From: JANSWP01 sp041941305
GTDB lineage: Bacteria; Bacteroidota; Bacteroidia; Chitinophagales; Saprospiraceae
Assembly: GCA_041941305.1 (NCBI GenBank)
Contig: JBGTQJ010000002.1
Location: 1-64,000, forward strand
Length of the DNA: 64,000 nucleotides
Reading direction: 5' to 3'
Shown one piece after another: positions 53,951 through 62,479 of the stretch (within the stretch, counting starts at the first letter, position 1; every line of letters starts with the position of its first letter). Position numbers and translations under genes: made by a program. The notes below the pieces were generated by a model, which made no database searches, had not been told where the DNA came from, and saw only the letters and a list, made by a program, of their open reading frames with translations.

Positions 53951-55870
53951 CTATCTGTTCAAATTAACTTTCTTGGTAATCAATTGACCATCCAATCTAA
54001 TGTGAATGTAGTACATGCCTTCAGCAAGATTGGTGCCATCAAAAGGAAGAATCATGTCGCCAGAAAGCTGACCGTAATTCTTTTCTGCAATCAATTGACC
54101 CATTGCATTGAAAACAACCATTTCTACATTGGTAGCTTCCGTTAATGTTAGACGAACGTTGGTTACATCGCTAAATGGATTAGGGAATACCTTCGCCAGG
54201 TCGTGAGCAAAAACTTCCTTCGTCCCAACAATAGCATTATTAACCGCCTCATCAAATGTTTGAGAACTTGCATTGATAATTTGCCCTTGAGGATTCAACA
54301 ATAAGGTAACAACATGCATGTTATCCGTATTGAATGTTGGAGATACAGATACGGGATCAAAAATCCAGGTATATCTTTCACCTGAAACCATATCCGTTGG
54401 CAAACTTCCAACAACACCATTGAATCCACCAATTAGCATTCTTCCAACATGGTCATAAACCATTTGAGAAGCAGGAACCGGGCTTGGTAAGTTTTCATAA
54501 CCACCCATTGGTCCGTTTCCACCGCCAGAATAGTAATTTACCTGAGCATATCCATTACCTACACCAGAAACACCGTCTTCAGTAAGAATAACTGCCAGGC
54601 GATAGTTTCCACTTACATTTTGTTGAGCGACTGCCTCAGAAGTAATGGTCAACATTCCAGTAGCTGCATCGTATTCTGCCGCACTTTGTAGTGTTGCAGG
54701 AGGAGTCATTTGAATTCTTTGGAAGAACCTATCTTCGATATCAGCAATCGTTCCAAAAGAGAAAATTTCTGTTCTCTCATTGGACATTGTTGGATAGCCT
54801 GTAAATCCAACACTTGAGTCATAACCAGGAATATTCATTGGGTCACCATTGTGAACAGCAATACCAATAAAGTGGTCAGGATAGTAAGCAGTCATTGCAT
54901 CCATCAAAACTGTTCCTCTTGGACACCATCCACACCATGTTCCTGTACCCTCCTCAATAACAACACCTCTTCCCGGTGCCGGAGTAATACCGCGAACATC
55001 TGTCGCCAGTGCATTATTGGTTTCATCTTCATCAGTGGTTCCATTTGGGTTGGAAATAGAAACCTGAATGTTACCAATTCCCTGAACCAAGGTATGTGGT
55101 ACAGAGTGGGTAAAACTAGCAGTTGTAAAAGGAGCAATATTCAACCCATCAATTGTCTCCGTATTGTCACCGGAACCATCATTCCAGGTTACGTCTACAG
55201 AAGTGATATTGGTCAAGCCATTGTTTCCTATTTCACCAGAGATATTAATACTTTGACCAGTCAAACCACCAGTACGCATAGTCAAGGTTCTTAAATCAGG
55301 ATCAATCTGTGCTGGTTCTTTTACAGTAATATTATCTAATGCTGCACCATACGTCCATCCTCCTCCATCATTATAATGGAATGCAAAAGCAACATTATCC
55401 ATTCCAGCATAAGCAGAAACATCAATATTTTGCTTTACCCAACCAGTAGCATCACCAGGTTGTTGAGTGAGTGCATTCCAGGTTGTACCACCATCCACAG
55501 ATACGAGAATGCGCATTATTTCAGTAGAACCCTGATAGGTCAATCCACCAAAGAAAACATCATAATTGAGATAAGGAGTAACTGCCATGGTTAAATCGAT
55601 AACTGGCGTCATCAGGATATCTTCTGACTTATCACAATTACAGGCGTCATCATTGGTTCCTGCCATGAAGTTAGTACCATTGGCTGGTATGGGGAAAAAA
55701 CTACTGGAAAGGGCGGTATTGTTTCCAACTTTCCATCCTCCGTCGGTTGCATTAGTCGTTTGAGCCATATCAACAGGAAAGGAACCTCCCTCAAAATCTT
55801 GAGAAAAATAAGTTTGGGCACCAAGATTCAACATGCCCAATAACATGAGAAGGGTAAAAAACTTCTTCAT
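53951..55870 (-). CDS. Omp28-like secreted protein with choice-of-anchor domain and T9SS type A signal
   Basis: A 639-residue exported protein. Signal peptide (FFTLLMLLGMLNLGAQ). A jelly-roll adhesion or choice-of-anchor type domain lies at about 20-190 (FSQDFEGGSFPVDMAQ ... ALDNITVKEP), then an Ig-like region with a CARDB pattern. The Omp28 thioredoxin-like domain starts near residue 300 (RGVVIEEGTGTWCGWCPRG). A type A sorting domain ends the protein (VFPNPFSDVTNVRLTL ... EGMYYIHIRLDGQLI). The WCGWC motif has the CxxC of a thioredoxin fold, so a redox or thiol role outside the cell is possible. A TACCTTTG -7 box at 55956-55949 is its likely promoter. Confidence 0.88.
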   Translation of the reverse strand: MKKFFTLLMLLGMLNLGAQTYFSQDFEGGSFPVDMAQTTNATDGGWKVGNNTALSSSFFPIPANGTNFMAGTNDDACNCDKSEDILMTPVIDLTMAVTPYLNYDVFFGGLTYQGSTEIMRILVSVDGGTTWNALTQQPGDATGWVKQNIDVSAYAGMDNVAFAFHYNDGGGWTYGAALDNITVKEPAQIDPDLRTLTMRTGGLTGQSINISGEIGNNGLTNITSVDVTWNDGSGDNTETIDGLNIAPFTTASFTHSVPHTLVQGIGNIQVSISNPNGTTDEDETNNALATDVRGITPAPGRGVVIEEGTGTWCGWCPRGTVLMDAMTAYYPDHFIGIAVHNGDPMNIPGYDSSVGFTGYPTMSNERTEIFSFGTIADIEDRFFQRIQMTPPATLQSAAEYDAATGMLTITSEAVAQQNVSGNYRLAVILTEDGVSGVGNGYAQVNYYSGGGNGPMGGYENLPSPVPASQMVYDHVGRMLIGGFNGVVGSLPTDMVSGERYTWIFDPVSVSPTFNTDNMHVVTLLLNPQGQIINASSQTFDEAVNNAIVGTKEVFAHDLAKVFPNPFSDVTNVRLTLTEATNVEMVVFNAMGQLIAEKNYGQLSGDMILPFDGTNLAEGMYYIHIRLDGQLITKKVNLNR

Positions 55871-55948
55871 AAGATTACGATTTTAAGTTTAATGATTATT
55901 CAAAAATAATTGAGTGCCCCATCTTAAGCCTTAAAATTGGGCAGCGGA

Positions 55949-55956
55949 CAAAGGTA
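55949..55956 (-). promoter_or_regulatory. -7 promoter box of the Omp28-like gene
   Basis: TACCTTTG on the minus strand, identical to the two rRNA promoter -7 boxes, about 80 bases before the start codon. The -33 TTG is not clear (CTG-like at the right distance). The rest of 55871-56184 shows nothing else. Confidence 0.5.
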
Positions 55957-56184
55957 CTGAAATAAACCCCTACCAGATGTAAAATATGTCTTTTCAAAAT
56001 TTGTCTGTTATCAGACGCTAACAGTAATTTAGACCCTATTAGATGGTTTTAAAGCAGCCAATAACTACCCTTTTAGGTAGTATTAGGATTTTTAAAAAAA
56101 AATGAAATTTTGATTTATAAAAACATGCTAATCAAAATGTTGTTAACATTGTTCTAGAATTTAAATTATCTCAAGCTAAAAAAC

Positions 56185-56592
56185 ATGAGAATTTCCGTTT
56201 TTAGAAAAGCTCACTTTAATGCTGCACATCGACTGCATAACCCAAATTGGTCAGATGAGAAAAATCAGCAGGTATTTGGTCTTTGCAATTTACCAAATTA
56301 TCACGGGCACAATTATGAATTGGAAGTAAAGGTGACAGGGGAGGTCGATCCAGATTCAGGTTATTTGATCGATTTGAAAGTATTAAAAGATTTGATCCGG
56401 GAAAAAATTGAAAAGCGCTTTGACCACAAGAACCTGAACTTGGATGTTGAAGAATTCAAGACCTTAAACCCCACAGCTGAAAACATCTGCTTTGTAATCT
56501 GGAAAATCCTTCGGGAACATTTGGATTCCAAGTATGAGCTAGCAGTACGGTTATATGAGACGCCCAGGAATTATGTAGAATATCCGGCCTAA
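56185..56592 (+). CDS. queD: 6-carboxytetrahydropterin synthase (QueD/PTPS family)
   Basis: Converts dihydroneopterin triphosphate to 6-carboxy-tetrahydropterin in queuosine/7-deazapurine synthesis, or acts as a PTPS homologue. The 135 residues carry the zinc-binding His in FNAAHRL and HGHNYELEV, the active-site Cys in FGLCNLPNYHGHNY, DLKVLKDLIREKI and the final catalytic Glu in RLYETPRNYVEY. It stands alone on the plus strand, so the pathway genes are elsewhere. Confidence 0.93.
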   Translation: MRISVFRKAHFNAAHRLHNPNWSDEKNQQVFGLCNLPNYHGHNYELEVKVTGEVDPDSGYLIDLKVLKDLIREKIEKRFDHKNLNLDVEEFKTLNPTAENICFVIWKILREHLDSKYELAVRLYETPRNYVEYPA

Positions 56593-56640
56593 AGTTTTTA
56601 GCTTTACTATTAATAGACTTAAATAAGTCCGCAGCACTGC

Positions 56641-56659
56641 TCCCGAATCAAGTTCGGGA
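56641..56659. repeat. short palindrome TCCCGAA-tcaag-TTCGGGA
   Basis: TCCCGAATCAAGTTCGGGA, a 7-bp stem with a 5-base loop, downstream of queD and followed later by ATTTTTT. It resembles the short interspersed palindromes common in Bacteroidota genomes. It may also help end queD transcription. Confidence 0.55.
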
Positions 56660-56739
56660 CAAGTTATGCACTGATTTTTTAAGAAAAACTATCGAAAAAA
56701 TCTAAATTTCAGTCAAGCATTTCTCAAAGGGTAACAAGT

Positions 56740-59136
56740 CTAATGATAATATCCATAATTAGGATATAACATCTCTGTTCCGGTAATTTTTCCTAATCCT
56801 TCAAAATACATTCTCATCCCCTCTACAATACCTGGAATAACAGGATGATTGTTATTATCATCTGTAGGAAATAAGGCTTTCCATGCATTGTAGGAACCCA
56901 GTGTTAAATTAAATGTCTCTAATTGTTTATATAATCCTTGATACCTGCCAATAAATGCCACAATTCCACTTGTAGTAAAGAATTTGTTGGTTTTCAACTC
57001 CCGATTGTTTTCATTTTGAAGATTTCTGATAAGGTGCTCAAAGGTTACCAAATCATCTGTAGATAGAATTTGACGATTTAATCCATTTCGGTAATCTCTA
57101 CAAGTAACAATGGTTGCTTTAGGTCTCAAATCCACAAATCCTTGATTGGTAATTAGCCATTCATATAAATCTTCCTTATTCAAACGGTGCTCACGAGCTT
57201 CAGATTCAATAAATTTGATTAGGGTATTATTCTCTGATAGCACCAAATCTGCTGGTGCCAGATAGGGTCCAGCCAAAATCACTTCTCGCCCTTCGAGTGA
57301 TTCAAAAATAATAGGGGTTCCCATTGAGGTAATTGAGTAAATCGTCTTTTTGATTACATTGAGCAAATGTTGAAAGAAGGTTTTGGTAAAACTAACCTCC
57401 AAATTACCTTTAAACCCAATAAAATCAGCCAATTGCTCCGGGGAATTTAATGTAAATAGTTGAGCAAACTCTTTGGCTTTTTGTTTGGGGTCATAGCTGA
57501 TAATATCTTCGATAAGAAGTGGTTGTGTGTTTTTATCAACAAACTCCATCACTTCTGAATCTCTATACTTACAGTTTATTTTGTAGATTAAATTGGGGCT
57601 CAATGACTTCAATCGGTGCAATAACATATAAATTCCCGTTGTATGCAATTCACCTTGATGCTTATTGCTACCCAAGTCCTGATATGCTTTTAAAGTAAAG
57701 GCTGAAGTTTGGTAATTTCTAAATTCAGCCCTATTGCCCAACAAAGAAAAAATCAAACTTGAATTATCCGTTTCTGAACAAGGGCATACTCCATCTTCAT
57801 CAAACCAGGGTTTTTGTTCATCATCTCCAAAAATTGCATTGAAAGTAAGAATATGTGCCAGCTCTTCAGGTGAAGCCACTTTCATTGTGAGATATAAGGC
57901 ATAGGCGTTATCAATGGAGAAAATTCCATTTTCTCCACTCCTGATTGCAAATTGAGTTTTGATTGCAGGAGGCGGATTATTGGATTTATCAAAATCCAGT
58001 CTTTGTATAGGTACAGGTTCTCCTCTTCTATCCAGGATGGGGTGAAAAGCAGCTATTGGCAAGGCTGGAAATATTCGATTATCCCCTCTTTCTACTATTT
58101 CTTTTCTAAAGGGAAGGTTTCCAGCCTCAAGGGATTTTTGATATTGTTTATAAATCCCACTATTAATTTTCAGAACATGTTGGGGATGAATGTAGTCTAT
58201 TCCTATTGCAGCAGCAGTAATCAAAATTTTCAACCCTAAATCTGCATACTGAATCGTTAGCTGATTCGCATAATATTGTTTTTCTTTGAGCAAATCACCT
58301 AAAGAACTATGAGCGAAACCTAAAGAAATGATCGGTTCGCCATCTATAATATTGTACATACCTCCTACAGCAGTAGTATGTGCAATCAAAACCTCCTTCG
58401 CATGTTTTTGCTTGATTTGTCCAAAGTCTTCTGCCAGTCCTCTCAAAATGGCAATTTTTATGCTCCGCTCTATACTTTTATCGTGAGCGCTTCTTGAGAT
58501 ATTTTTTTGATCCAGTAGTGAATCAATTGCTCCAAAATGGTAAGCAGCTACACTTGGAATAGGAATTCCTGAAATCACTGCACTTAATTGAAAATTTTCT
58601 GGGAGTTTTGTTATTTCTTTATATTGCTCTATAAATTCTGAAAAAGGAGAAGTCGTTTGGGAAGCTGCTTCCTGGAGTAATTTAACAATTTTGTCTGCTT
58701 CTGTTTCTTCAGCTATTAGTCCACTCAAATCCGTTTTAAACTCTGGTTTGGCAACCAGCGTGAAAAATTTTACTTCAATACCAGATTTCCGTTTTAGTGT
58801 TAAATATTCACCTGAATTTGAATCATTTATTTGCTCAAAGCCATGTCCTTTACCTTCTTCAAATGCCTTAAATAGCTTGTTAATAAAGGTTTTGATTTGT
58901 TGACCATGAAGTCCAGTCACCACAATAACCGGAAAATCCGCTTCTGATTTTGGAATCCGGATGGACATCATAAACTCAAACGATTGGATCAATTCGATAA
59001 CAACCTGACCTCCAACAGCACCCGTACCTCCAAAAATCATGAAAGTCTGTTGGTAAGAATCATCACTTGCAGCAAATTGTTTGAGTTTTAATAAATAAGA
59101 TTGGTTCTTAAATTTTATAAAATCACTTGTGGTCAT
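56740..59136 (-). CDS. Large protein of unknown family with N-terminal GGTGAVGG Rossmann-like motif
   Basis: A cytoplasmic 798-residue protein that I do not recognise. Near the N-terminus, QTFMIFGGTGAVGGQVVIEL (about 30-49) looks like a dinucleotide-binding beta-alpha-beta turn (GxxGxxGG). Other parts that stand out are AHTTAVGGMYNIIDGEPI (about 255), a Cys pair in DGVCPCSETD (about 462) and a C-terminal GYYH. There is no signal peptide or membrane helix. It is a single gene upstream of nothing obvious, 120 bases from serC on the same strand. It could be a large oxidoreductase-like enzyme in which the Rossmann module is followed by a novel domain. Confidence in the ORF is high, in any function low. 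Confidence 0.75.
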   Translation of the reverse strand: MTTSDFIKFKNQSYLLKLKQFAASDDSYQQTFMIFGGTGAVGGQVVIELIQSFEFMMSIRIPKSEADFPVIVVTGLHGQQIKTFINKLFKAFEEGKGHGFEQINDSNSGEYLTLKRKSGIEVKFFTLVAKPEFKTDLSGLIAEETEADKIVKLLQEAASQTTSPFSEFIEQYKEITKLPENFQLSAVISGIPIPSVAAYHFGAIDSLLDQKNISRSAHDKSIERSIKIAILRGLAEDFGQIKQKHAKEVLIAHTTAVGGMYNIIDGEPIISLGFAHSSLGDLLKEKQYYANQLTIQYADLGLKILITAAAIGIDYIHPQHVLKINSGIYKQYQKSLEAGNLPFRKEIVERGDNRIFPALPIAAFHPILDRRGEPVPIQRLDFDKSNNPPPAIKTQFAIRSGENGIFSIDNAYALYLTMKVASPEELAHILTFNAIFGDDEQKPWFDEDGVCPCSETDNSSLIFSLLGNRAEFRNYQTSAFTLKAYQDLGSNKHQGELHTTGIYMLLHRLKSLSPNLIYKINCKYRDSEVMEFVDKNTQPLLIEDIISYDPKQKAKEFAQLFTLNSPEQLADFIGFKGNLEVSFTKTFFQHLLNVIKKTIYSITSMGTPIIFESLEGREVILAGPYLAPADLVLSENNTLIKFIESEAREHRLNKEDLYEWLITNQGFVDLRPKATIVTCRDYRNGLNRQILSTDDLVTFEHLIRNLQNENNRELKTNKFFTTSGIVAFIGRYQGLYKQLETFNLTLGSYNAWKALFPTDDNNNHPVIPGIVEGMRMYFEGLGKITGTEMLYPNYGYYH

Positions 59137-59256
59137 AAATTGGATTTAATTTGGTTAGGACTGAGTAGACTTAATTCGGTGGACGGTAATTGGTTGACGG
59201 ATTCCAATACAAAATCTATTCAAATAAAGTCTTGTGTAGTGGTGAAAATAGATTTA

Positions 59257-60333
59257 TTAACCATGCTTTTGTGCAAAATCTTTCATTACATCTACCAGGG
59301 CTTGAATACTTTCCCTGGGCATGGCATTGTAAATCGAAGCTCGGAAGCCACCAACGGAGCGATGCCCTTTCACACCCACACAACCTGCTTCTGTACAAAC
59401 CTTTAAAAAGTTGGTTTCCAAATTGGCGTAATTCGAATCCATCACAAACGTTGCATTCATCAATGATCGATCTTGTTTTTCTGCGGTACCAACAAAACAA
59501 GGGTTGGCATCAATTTCATCATAAAGAATTTTGGCTTTATCTTCATTCAATTTGGCCATTGAGCTAAGGCCTCCTTGTGCTTTAATCCACCTCAAAGTAA
59601 GCATACATACATAAATTGGAAAAACAGGTGGAGTGTTAAAAGAACTGTTTTTACTGATATGTGTCTGGTAATCCAACATGGTGGGAATCATTCGATTGAC
59701 TTTCTCAAATAAATCTTTTCGAATAATGACTAAAGTAGTTCCAGAAGGACCCAAGTTTTTCTGTGCTCCTGCGTAAATGATTCCGAATCGATTGACATCA
59801 ACAGGTTTACTAAAGATATCTGAAGACATATCACATACAAAAGGCACTTTGGTTGTTGGCCACCAATGATATTGGGTTCCTCGAATGGTATTATTGCTGG
59901 TTAAATGTAAAAATTTAGTATTAGCGGGAATGTCATAAGCTTTTGGAATATAGGTATAATCCTTATCAGCAGAAGTAGCAATAACCTCAATATTCCCAAA
60001 ACGTTTTGCTTCTTTTATTGCCTTTGTTGACCAACTGCCTGTATCTACATAACAAGCTGTTTCATTTTCGTTCAGAAAATTCATACAAGTCATATAAAAC
60101 TGAGAACTTGCACCTCCTGTTAAAAAAAGCACTTCAAAATCTTCTCCAAGTCCCAGGTTTTCTTTAACCAAACTAACTGCTTCATCTAATACTGCTACAA
60201 ATTCAGCACTTCGATGAGAAATTTCCAAAATGGACAAGCCCATTCCATTAAAATCTTTGGCTGCCTGGCTGGCTTGTTCAAGCACGGAAGCAGGAAGTAT
60301 TGCTGGACCAGCACTGAAATTATGTTTCTTCAT
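59257..60333 (-). CDS. serC: Phosphoserine aminotransferase
   Basis: Converts 3-phosphohydroxypyruvate to phosphoserine in serine synthesis (and the parallel step of PLP synthesis). From the ATG at 60333, 358 residues. The family start KKHNFSAGPAILPASVLEQA, the FLTGGASSQFYM segment, PLP Lys in YAGAQKNLGPSGTTLVI, and the C-terminal GHRSVGGFRASIYNAMP are all present. SerA is not adjacent. Complete and normal in length. Confidence 0.96.
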   Translation of the reverse strand: MKKHNFSAGPAILPASVLEQASQAAKDFNGMGLSILEISHRSAEFVAVLDEAVSLVKENLGLGEDFEVLFLTGGASSQFYMTCMNFLNENETACYVDTGSWSTKAIKEAKRFGNIEVIATSADKDYTYIPKAYDIPANTKFLHLTSNNTIRGTQYHWWPTTKVPFVCDMSSDIFSKPVDVNRFGIIYAGAQKNLGPSGTTLVIIRKDLFEKVNRMIPTMLDYQTHISKNSSFNTPPVFPIYVCMLTLRWIKAQGGLSSMAKLNEDKAKILYDEIDANPCFVGTAEKQDRSLMNATFVMDSNYANLETNFLKVCTEAGCVGVKGHRSVGGFRASIYNAMPRESIQALVDVMKDFAQKHG

Positions 60334-60342
60334 TTTAAACAA

Positions 60343-60859
60343 TAGGGATGTAGTAATGGAGTTTGGTTTGAAAAAAGCAAAGCTCTATTACCTATTTTTG
60401 AAGCCGCAAAAGTAGGTTTTTCCCAAGCGCTATGCTACTTTATTATTGATTGATTTGTTCGAGAGAAAAAGTGTAAATGTCATCTATTTCATTCTAAAAT
60501 AATTACCCCTCTATTCTTTCAATAGATTCTTTTACAATCATTAAGATCAGTAAAATTCTTTTTGGAAATTTCTCGAAAATAAAAGTTTTTTGAATAGGTA
60601 ATGGTAATGGCTTTAAGAGCAAAGTCCATAGAAACGGTAAAACCCTTTATTGTTAATAACCTTGTTTTGTGCACTGTATTTTTTAGGCTTATTTGCATTG
60701 GGTATTTATAACCAGGTAAGAAAGTACAAACATTTCTTTTCTTTGTCGAAAGATAATTTTGAGGTAGTGTAGGAAAATGTATGATGCCACACAACCAAAT
60801 TTGACCTAGAATGGTCCTGATAATAACCTAACCTGGCGGAGCCAGTGCCAAAGAATTTG
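60343..60859. other. intergenic DNA upstream of serC, no gene recognised
   Basis: About 515 bases. A TACTTTTG box on the minus strand near 60402-60409 could belong to serC. A 91-codon open frame at 60519-60794 has no recognisable content and odd composition; I do not call it a gene. Confidence 0.5.
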
Positions 60860-60931
60860 AGCGTGTGAGAATTTGAGAATTTGAGAAATATTTTCATGTC
60901 TCACACGCTCAATCTCTCAAATTCTCACACT
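60860..60931. repeat. overlapping inverted repeats with a shared left arm
   Basis: GAGCGTGTGAGA (60860-60871) is complementary to 60900-60911. GTGTGAGAATTTGAGA (60864-60879) is complementary to 60916-60931. The two hairpins share the left arm and exclude each other. They lie about 100 bases upstream of the HD-domain gene. Confidence 0.65.
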
Positions 60932-61028
60932 CTTTAACCTCAAGCCAGAAAAGACTTTCTTGAATTTCTTGCCACATTTGCGCAAAAAATAACTTGGAAG
61001 GAATTAACAATCTTCTGAATCTCCTTCA

Positions 61029-62246
61029 ATGAACAAAAAGAAAATAGTCAATGATCCGGTATATGGCTTTATTTCAATTCCCTATAATATTGTCTTTGAC
61101 CTTATTGAACATCCCTATTTTCAAAGACTCCGTCGCATCAAGCAAGTAAGTTTGTCACATTATGTTTACCCTGGAGCATTACATACTCGTTTTCATCACG
61201 CGCTTGGCGCTTTGCATTTAATGGGTCAAGCCATTGAGGTTTTACGGTCAAAAGAAGTAGAAATATCAGAAGAAGAAGCAAAAGCAGCCTCTATCGCTAT
61301 TTTGTTACACGATATTGGACACGGACCTTTTTCCCATACATTGGAGCATACTTTAATAAATGTCCATCATGAGGCGGTTTCTCTTCTTTTTATGGAAAGG
61401 CTAAATGAAATTTTTAATGGCCATTTATCTCTGGCTATTCAAATTTTTAAAAATGAGTACCCAAAAAAGTTTTTGCACCAACTAATTTCAGGGCAACTGG
61501 ATATGGATAGGATGGATTATTTAAATAGAGATAGTTTTTTCACAGGAGTACATGAAGGAGTGATAGGCTACGATAGAATTATTAAAATGTTGGCTGTTCA
61601 TAATGATGAATTGGTTGTCGAAGAGAAAGGAATCTACTCTATAGAAAAATTTTTGATAGCCAGGCGCCTGATGTATTGGCAAGTCTACTTACACAAAACC
61701 GTTTTGGCTGTTGAGCAAATGTTAATTAAAGCCTGGTTAAGGGCAAAAGAGTTAGTAGAACAAGGCATAAATCTGAATGTGTCTAATAGCCTTCATCTCT
61801 TTTTTTACAATCATTTCACGATTGAGGATTTTCAGGAAAATCGAAAAGAACTCATTGAGCATTTTGCAAAACTGGATGATTTTGACATCGTTTCTGCACT
61901 TAAATCATTCATGAATCACTCAGATTTTGTCCTTTCCTATTTGGCAAAAAGTATTATCAATCGGAGGCTTTTTAAAATAATCTTACAAAATGAGCCTTTT
62001 GAAGAAAAATACGTACGGTCTATTCGTGAAAAGATTTCAAAAGAATTAAACATCAACATTGATCAATCTTCTTATTTGGTTTTTCATGGAACGGAATCTA
62101 ACCGAACCTATAGCACGGCAAGGGACGAAATAAAAATACTCTTCAAATCCGGGGAGGTCAAACCAATGTCTGAAAGTTCAGATTACGGACTTCAATCAAA
62201 TATTGTTATCAAACATTATTTATGTTATCCAAAAGGAATCATTTGA
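61029..62246 (+). CDS. HD-domain phosphohydrolase (dGTPase/SAMHD1-like)
   Basis: A 405-residue metal-dependent HD hydrolase. The opening VNDPVYGFISIPYNIVFDLI is followed by the first HD ligand in GALHTRFHHALGALHLM, the HD doublet in AILLHDIGHGPFSHTLEH, and the Asp in ISGQLDMDRMDYLNRDSFF. This is the layout of the YdhJ/SAMHD1-like deoxynucleotide triphosphohydrolases found widely in Bacteroidota. Whether the substrate is dNTP is inference. It begins with ATGAACAAAAAG after an intergenic region that holds the alternative hairpins. Confidence 0.9.
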   Translation: MNKKKIVNDPVYGFISIPYNIVFDLIEHPYFQRLRRIKQVSLSHYVYPGALHTRFHHALGALHLMGQAIEVLRSKEVEISEEEAKAASIAILLHDIGHGPFSHTLEHTLINVHHEAVSLLFMERLNEIFNGHLSLAIQIFKNEYPKKFLHQLISGQLDMDRMDYLNRDSFFTGVHEGVIGYDRIIKMLAVHNDELVVEEKGIYSIEKFLIARRLMYWQVYLHKTVLAVEQMLIKAWLRAKELVEQGINLNVSNSLHLFFYNHFTIEDFQENRKELIEHFAKLDDFDIVSALKSFMNHSDFVLSYLAKSIINRRLFKIILQNEPFEEKYVRSIREKISKELNINIDQSSYLVFHGTESNRTYSTARDEIKILFKSGEVKPMSESSDYGLQSNIVIKHYLCYPKGII

Positions 62247-62286
62247 ACAAAATCCAGTTTAATGTCATGTTAGCTAATTACTTTCT

Positions 62287-62464
62287 AATTCTACTTTGGC
62301 ACTTTAAAAAAGTGACCACAAAATGGGCGACTTCGTCGCCAAAAAACTTTTTTGAAGGTACATGATAACTAAAAATCGCAAGGCGATTTTTAGTTATCAT
62401 GTACCTTCTTTAACCTTTTTCGCTGCCAAGGGTAGCGGAATATTTATAGTGCCAAAGTAGAATT
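62287..62464. repeat. 178-base element: 17-bp terminal inverted repeats enclosing four hairpins
   Basis: The terminal arms AATTCTACTTTGGCACT (62287-62303) and its exact complement (62448-62464) enclose CACTTT-aaa-AAAGTG (62300-62314), GGCGAC-ttc-GTCGCC (62326-62340), a 26-bp perfect stem with a 3-base loop (62354-62379 with 62383-62408), and CGCTGCC-aag-GGTAGCG (62421-62437). The last has a G-U pair on the plus strand. It fills the gap between the HD gene and the MFS gene. It could be a MITE-like element or a multibranched RNA at the 5' end of the MFS mRNA. Confidence 0.75.
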
Positions 62465-62479
62465 AACTACCCTTTTTGA

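Noticed and set aside
60519..60794. 91-residue minus-strand ORF upstream of the HD gene
   Set aside because: No domain, odd composition, no supporting context; likely chance in AT-rich DNA.
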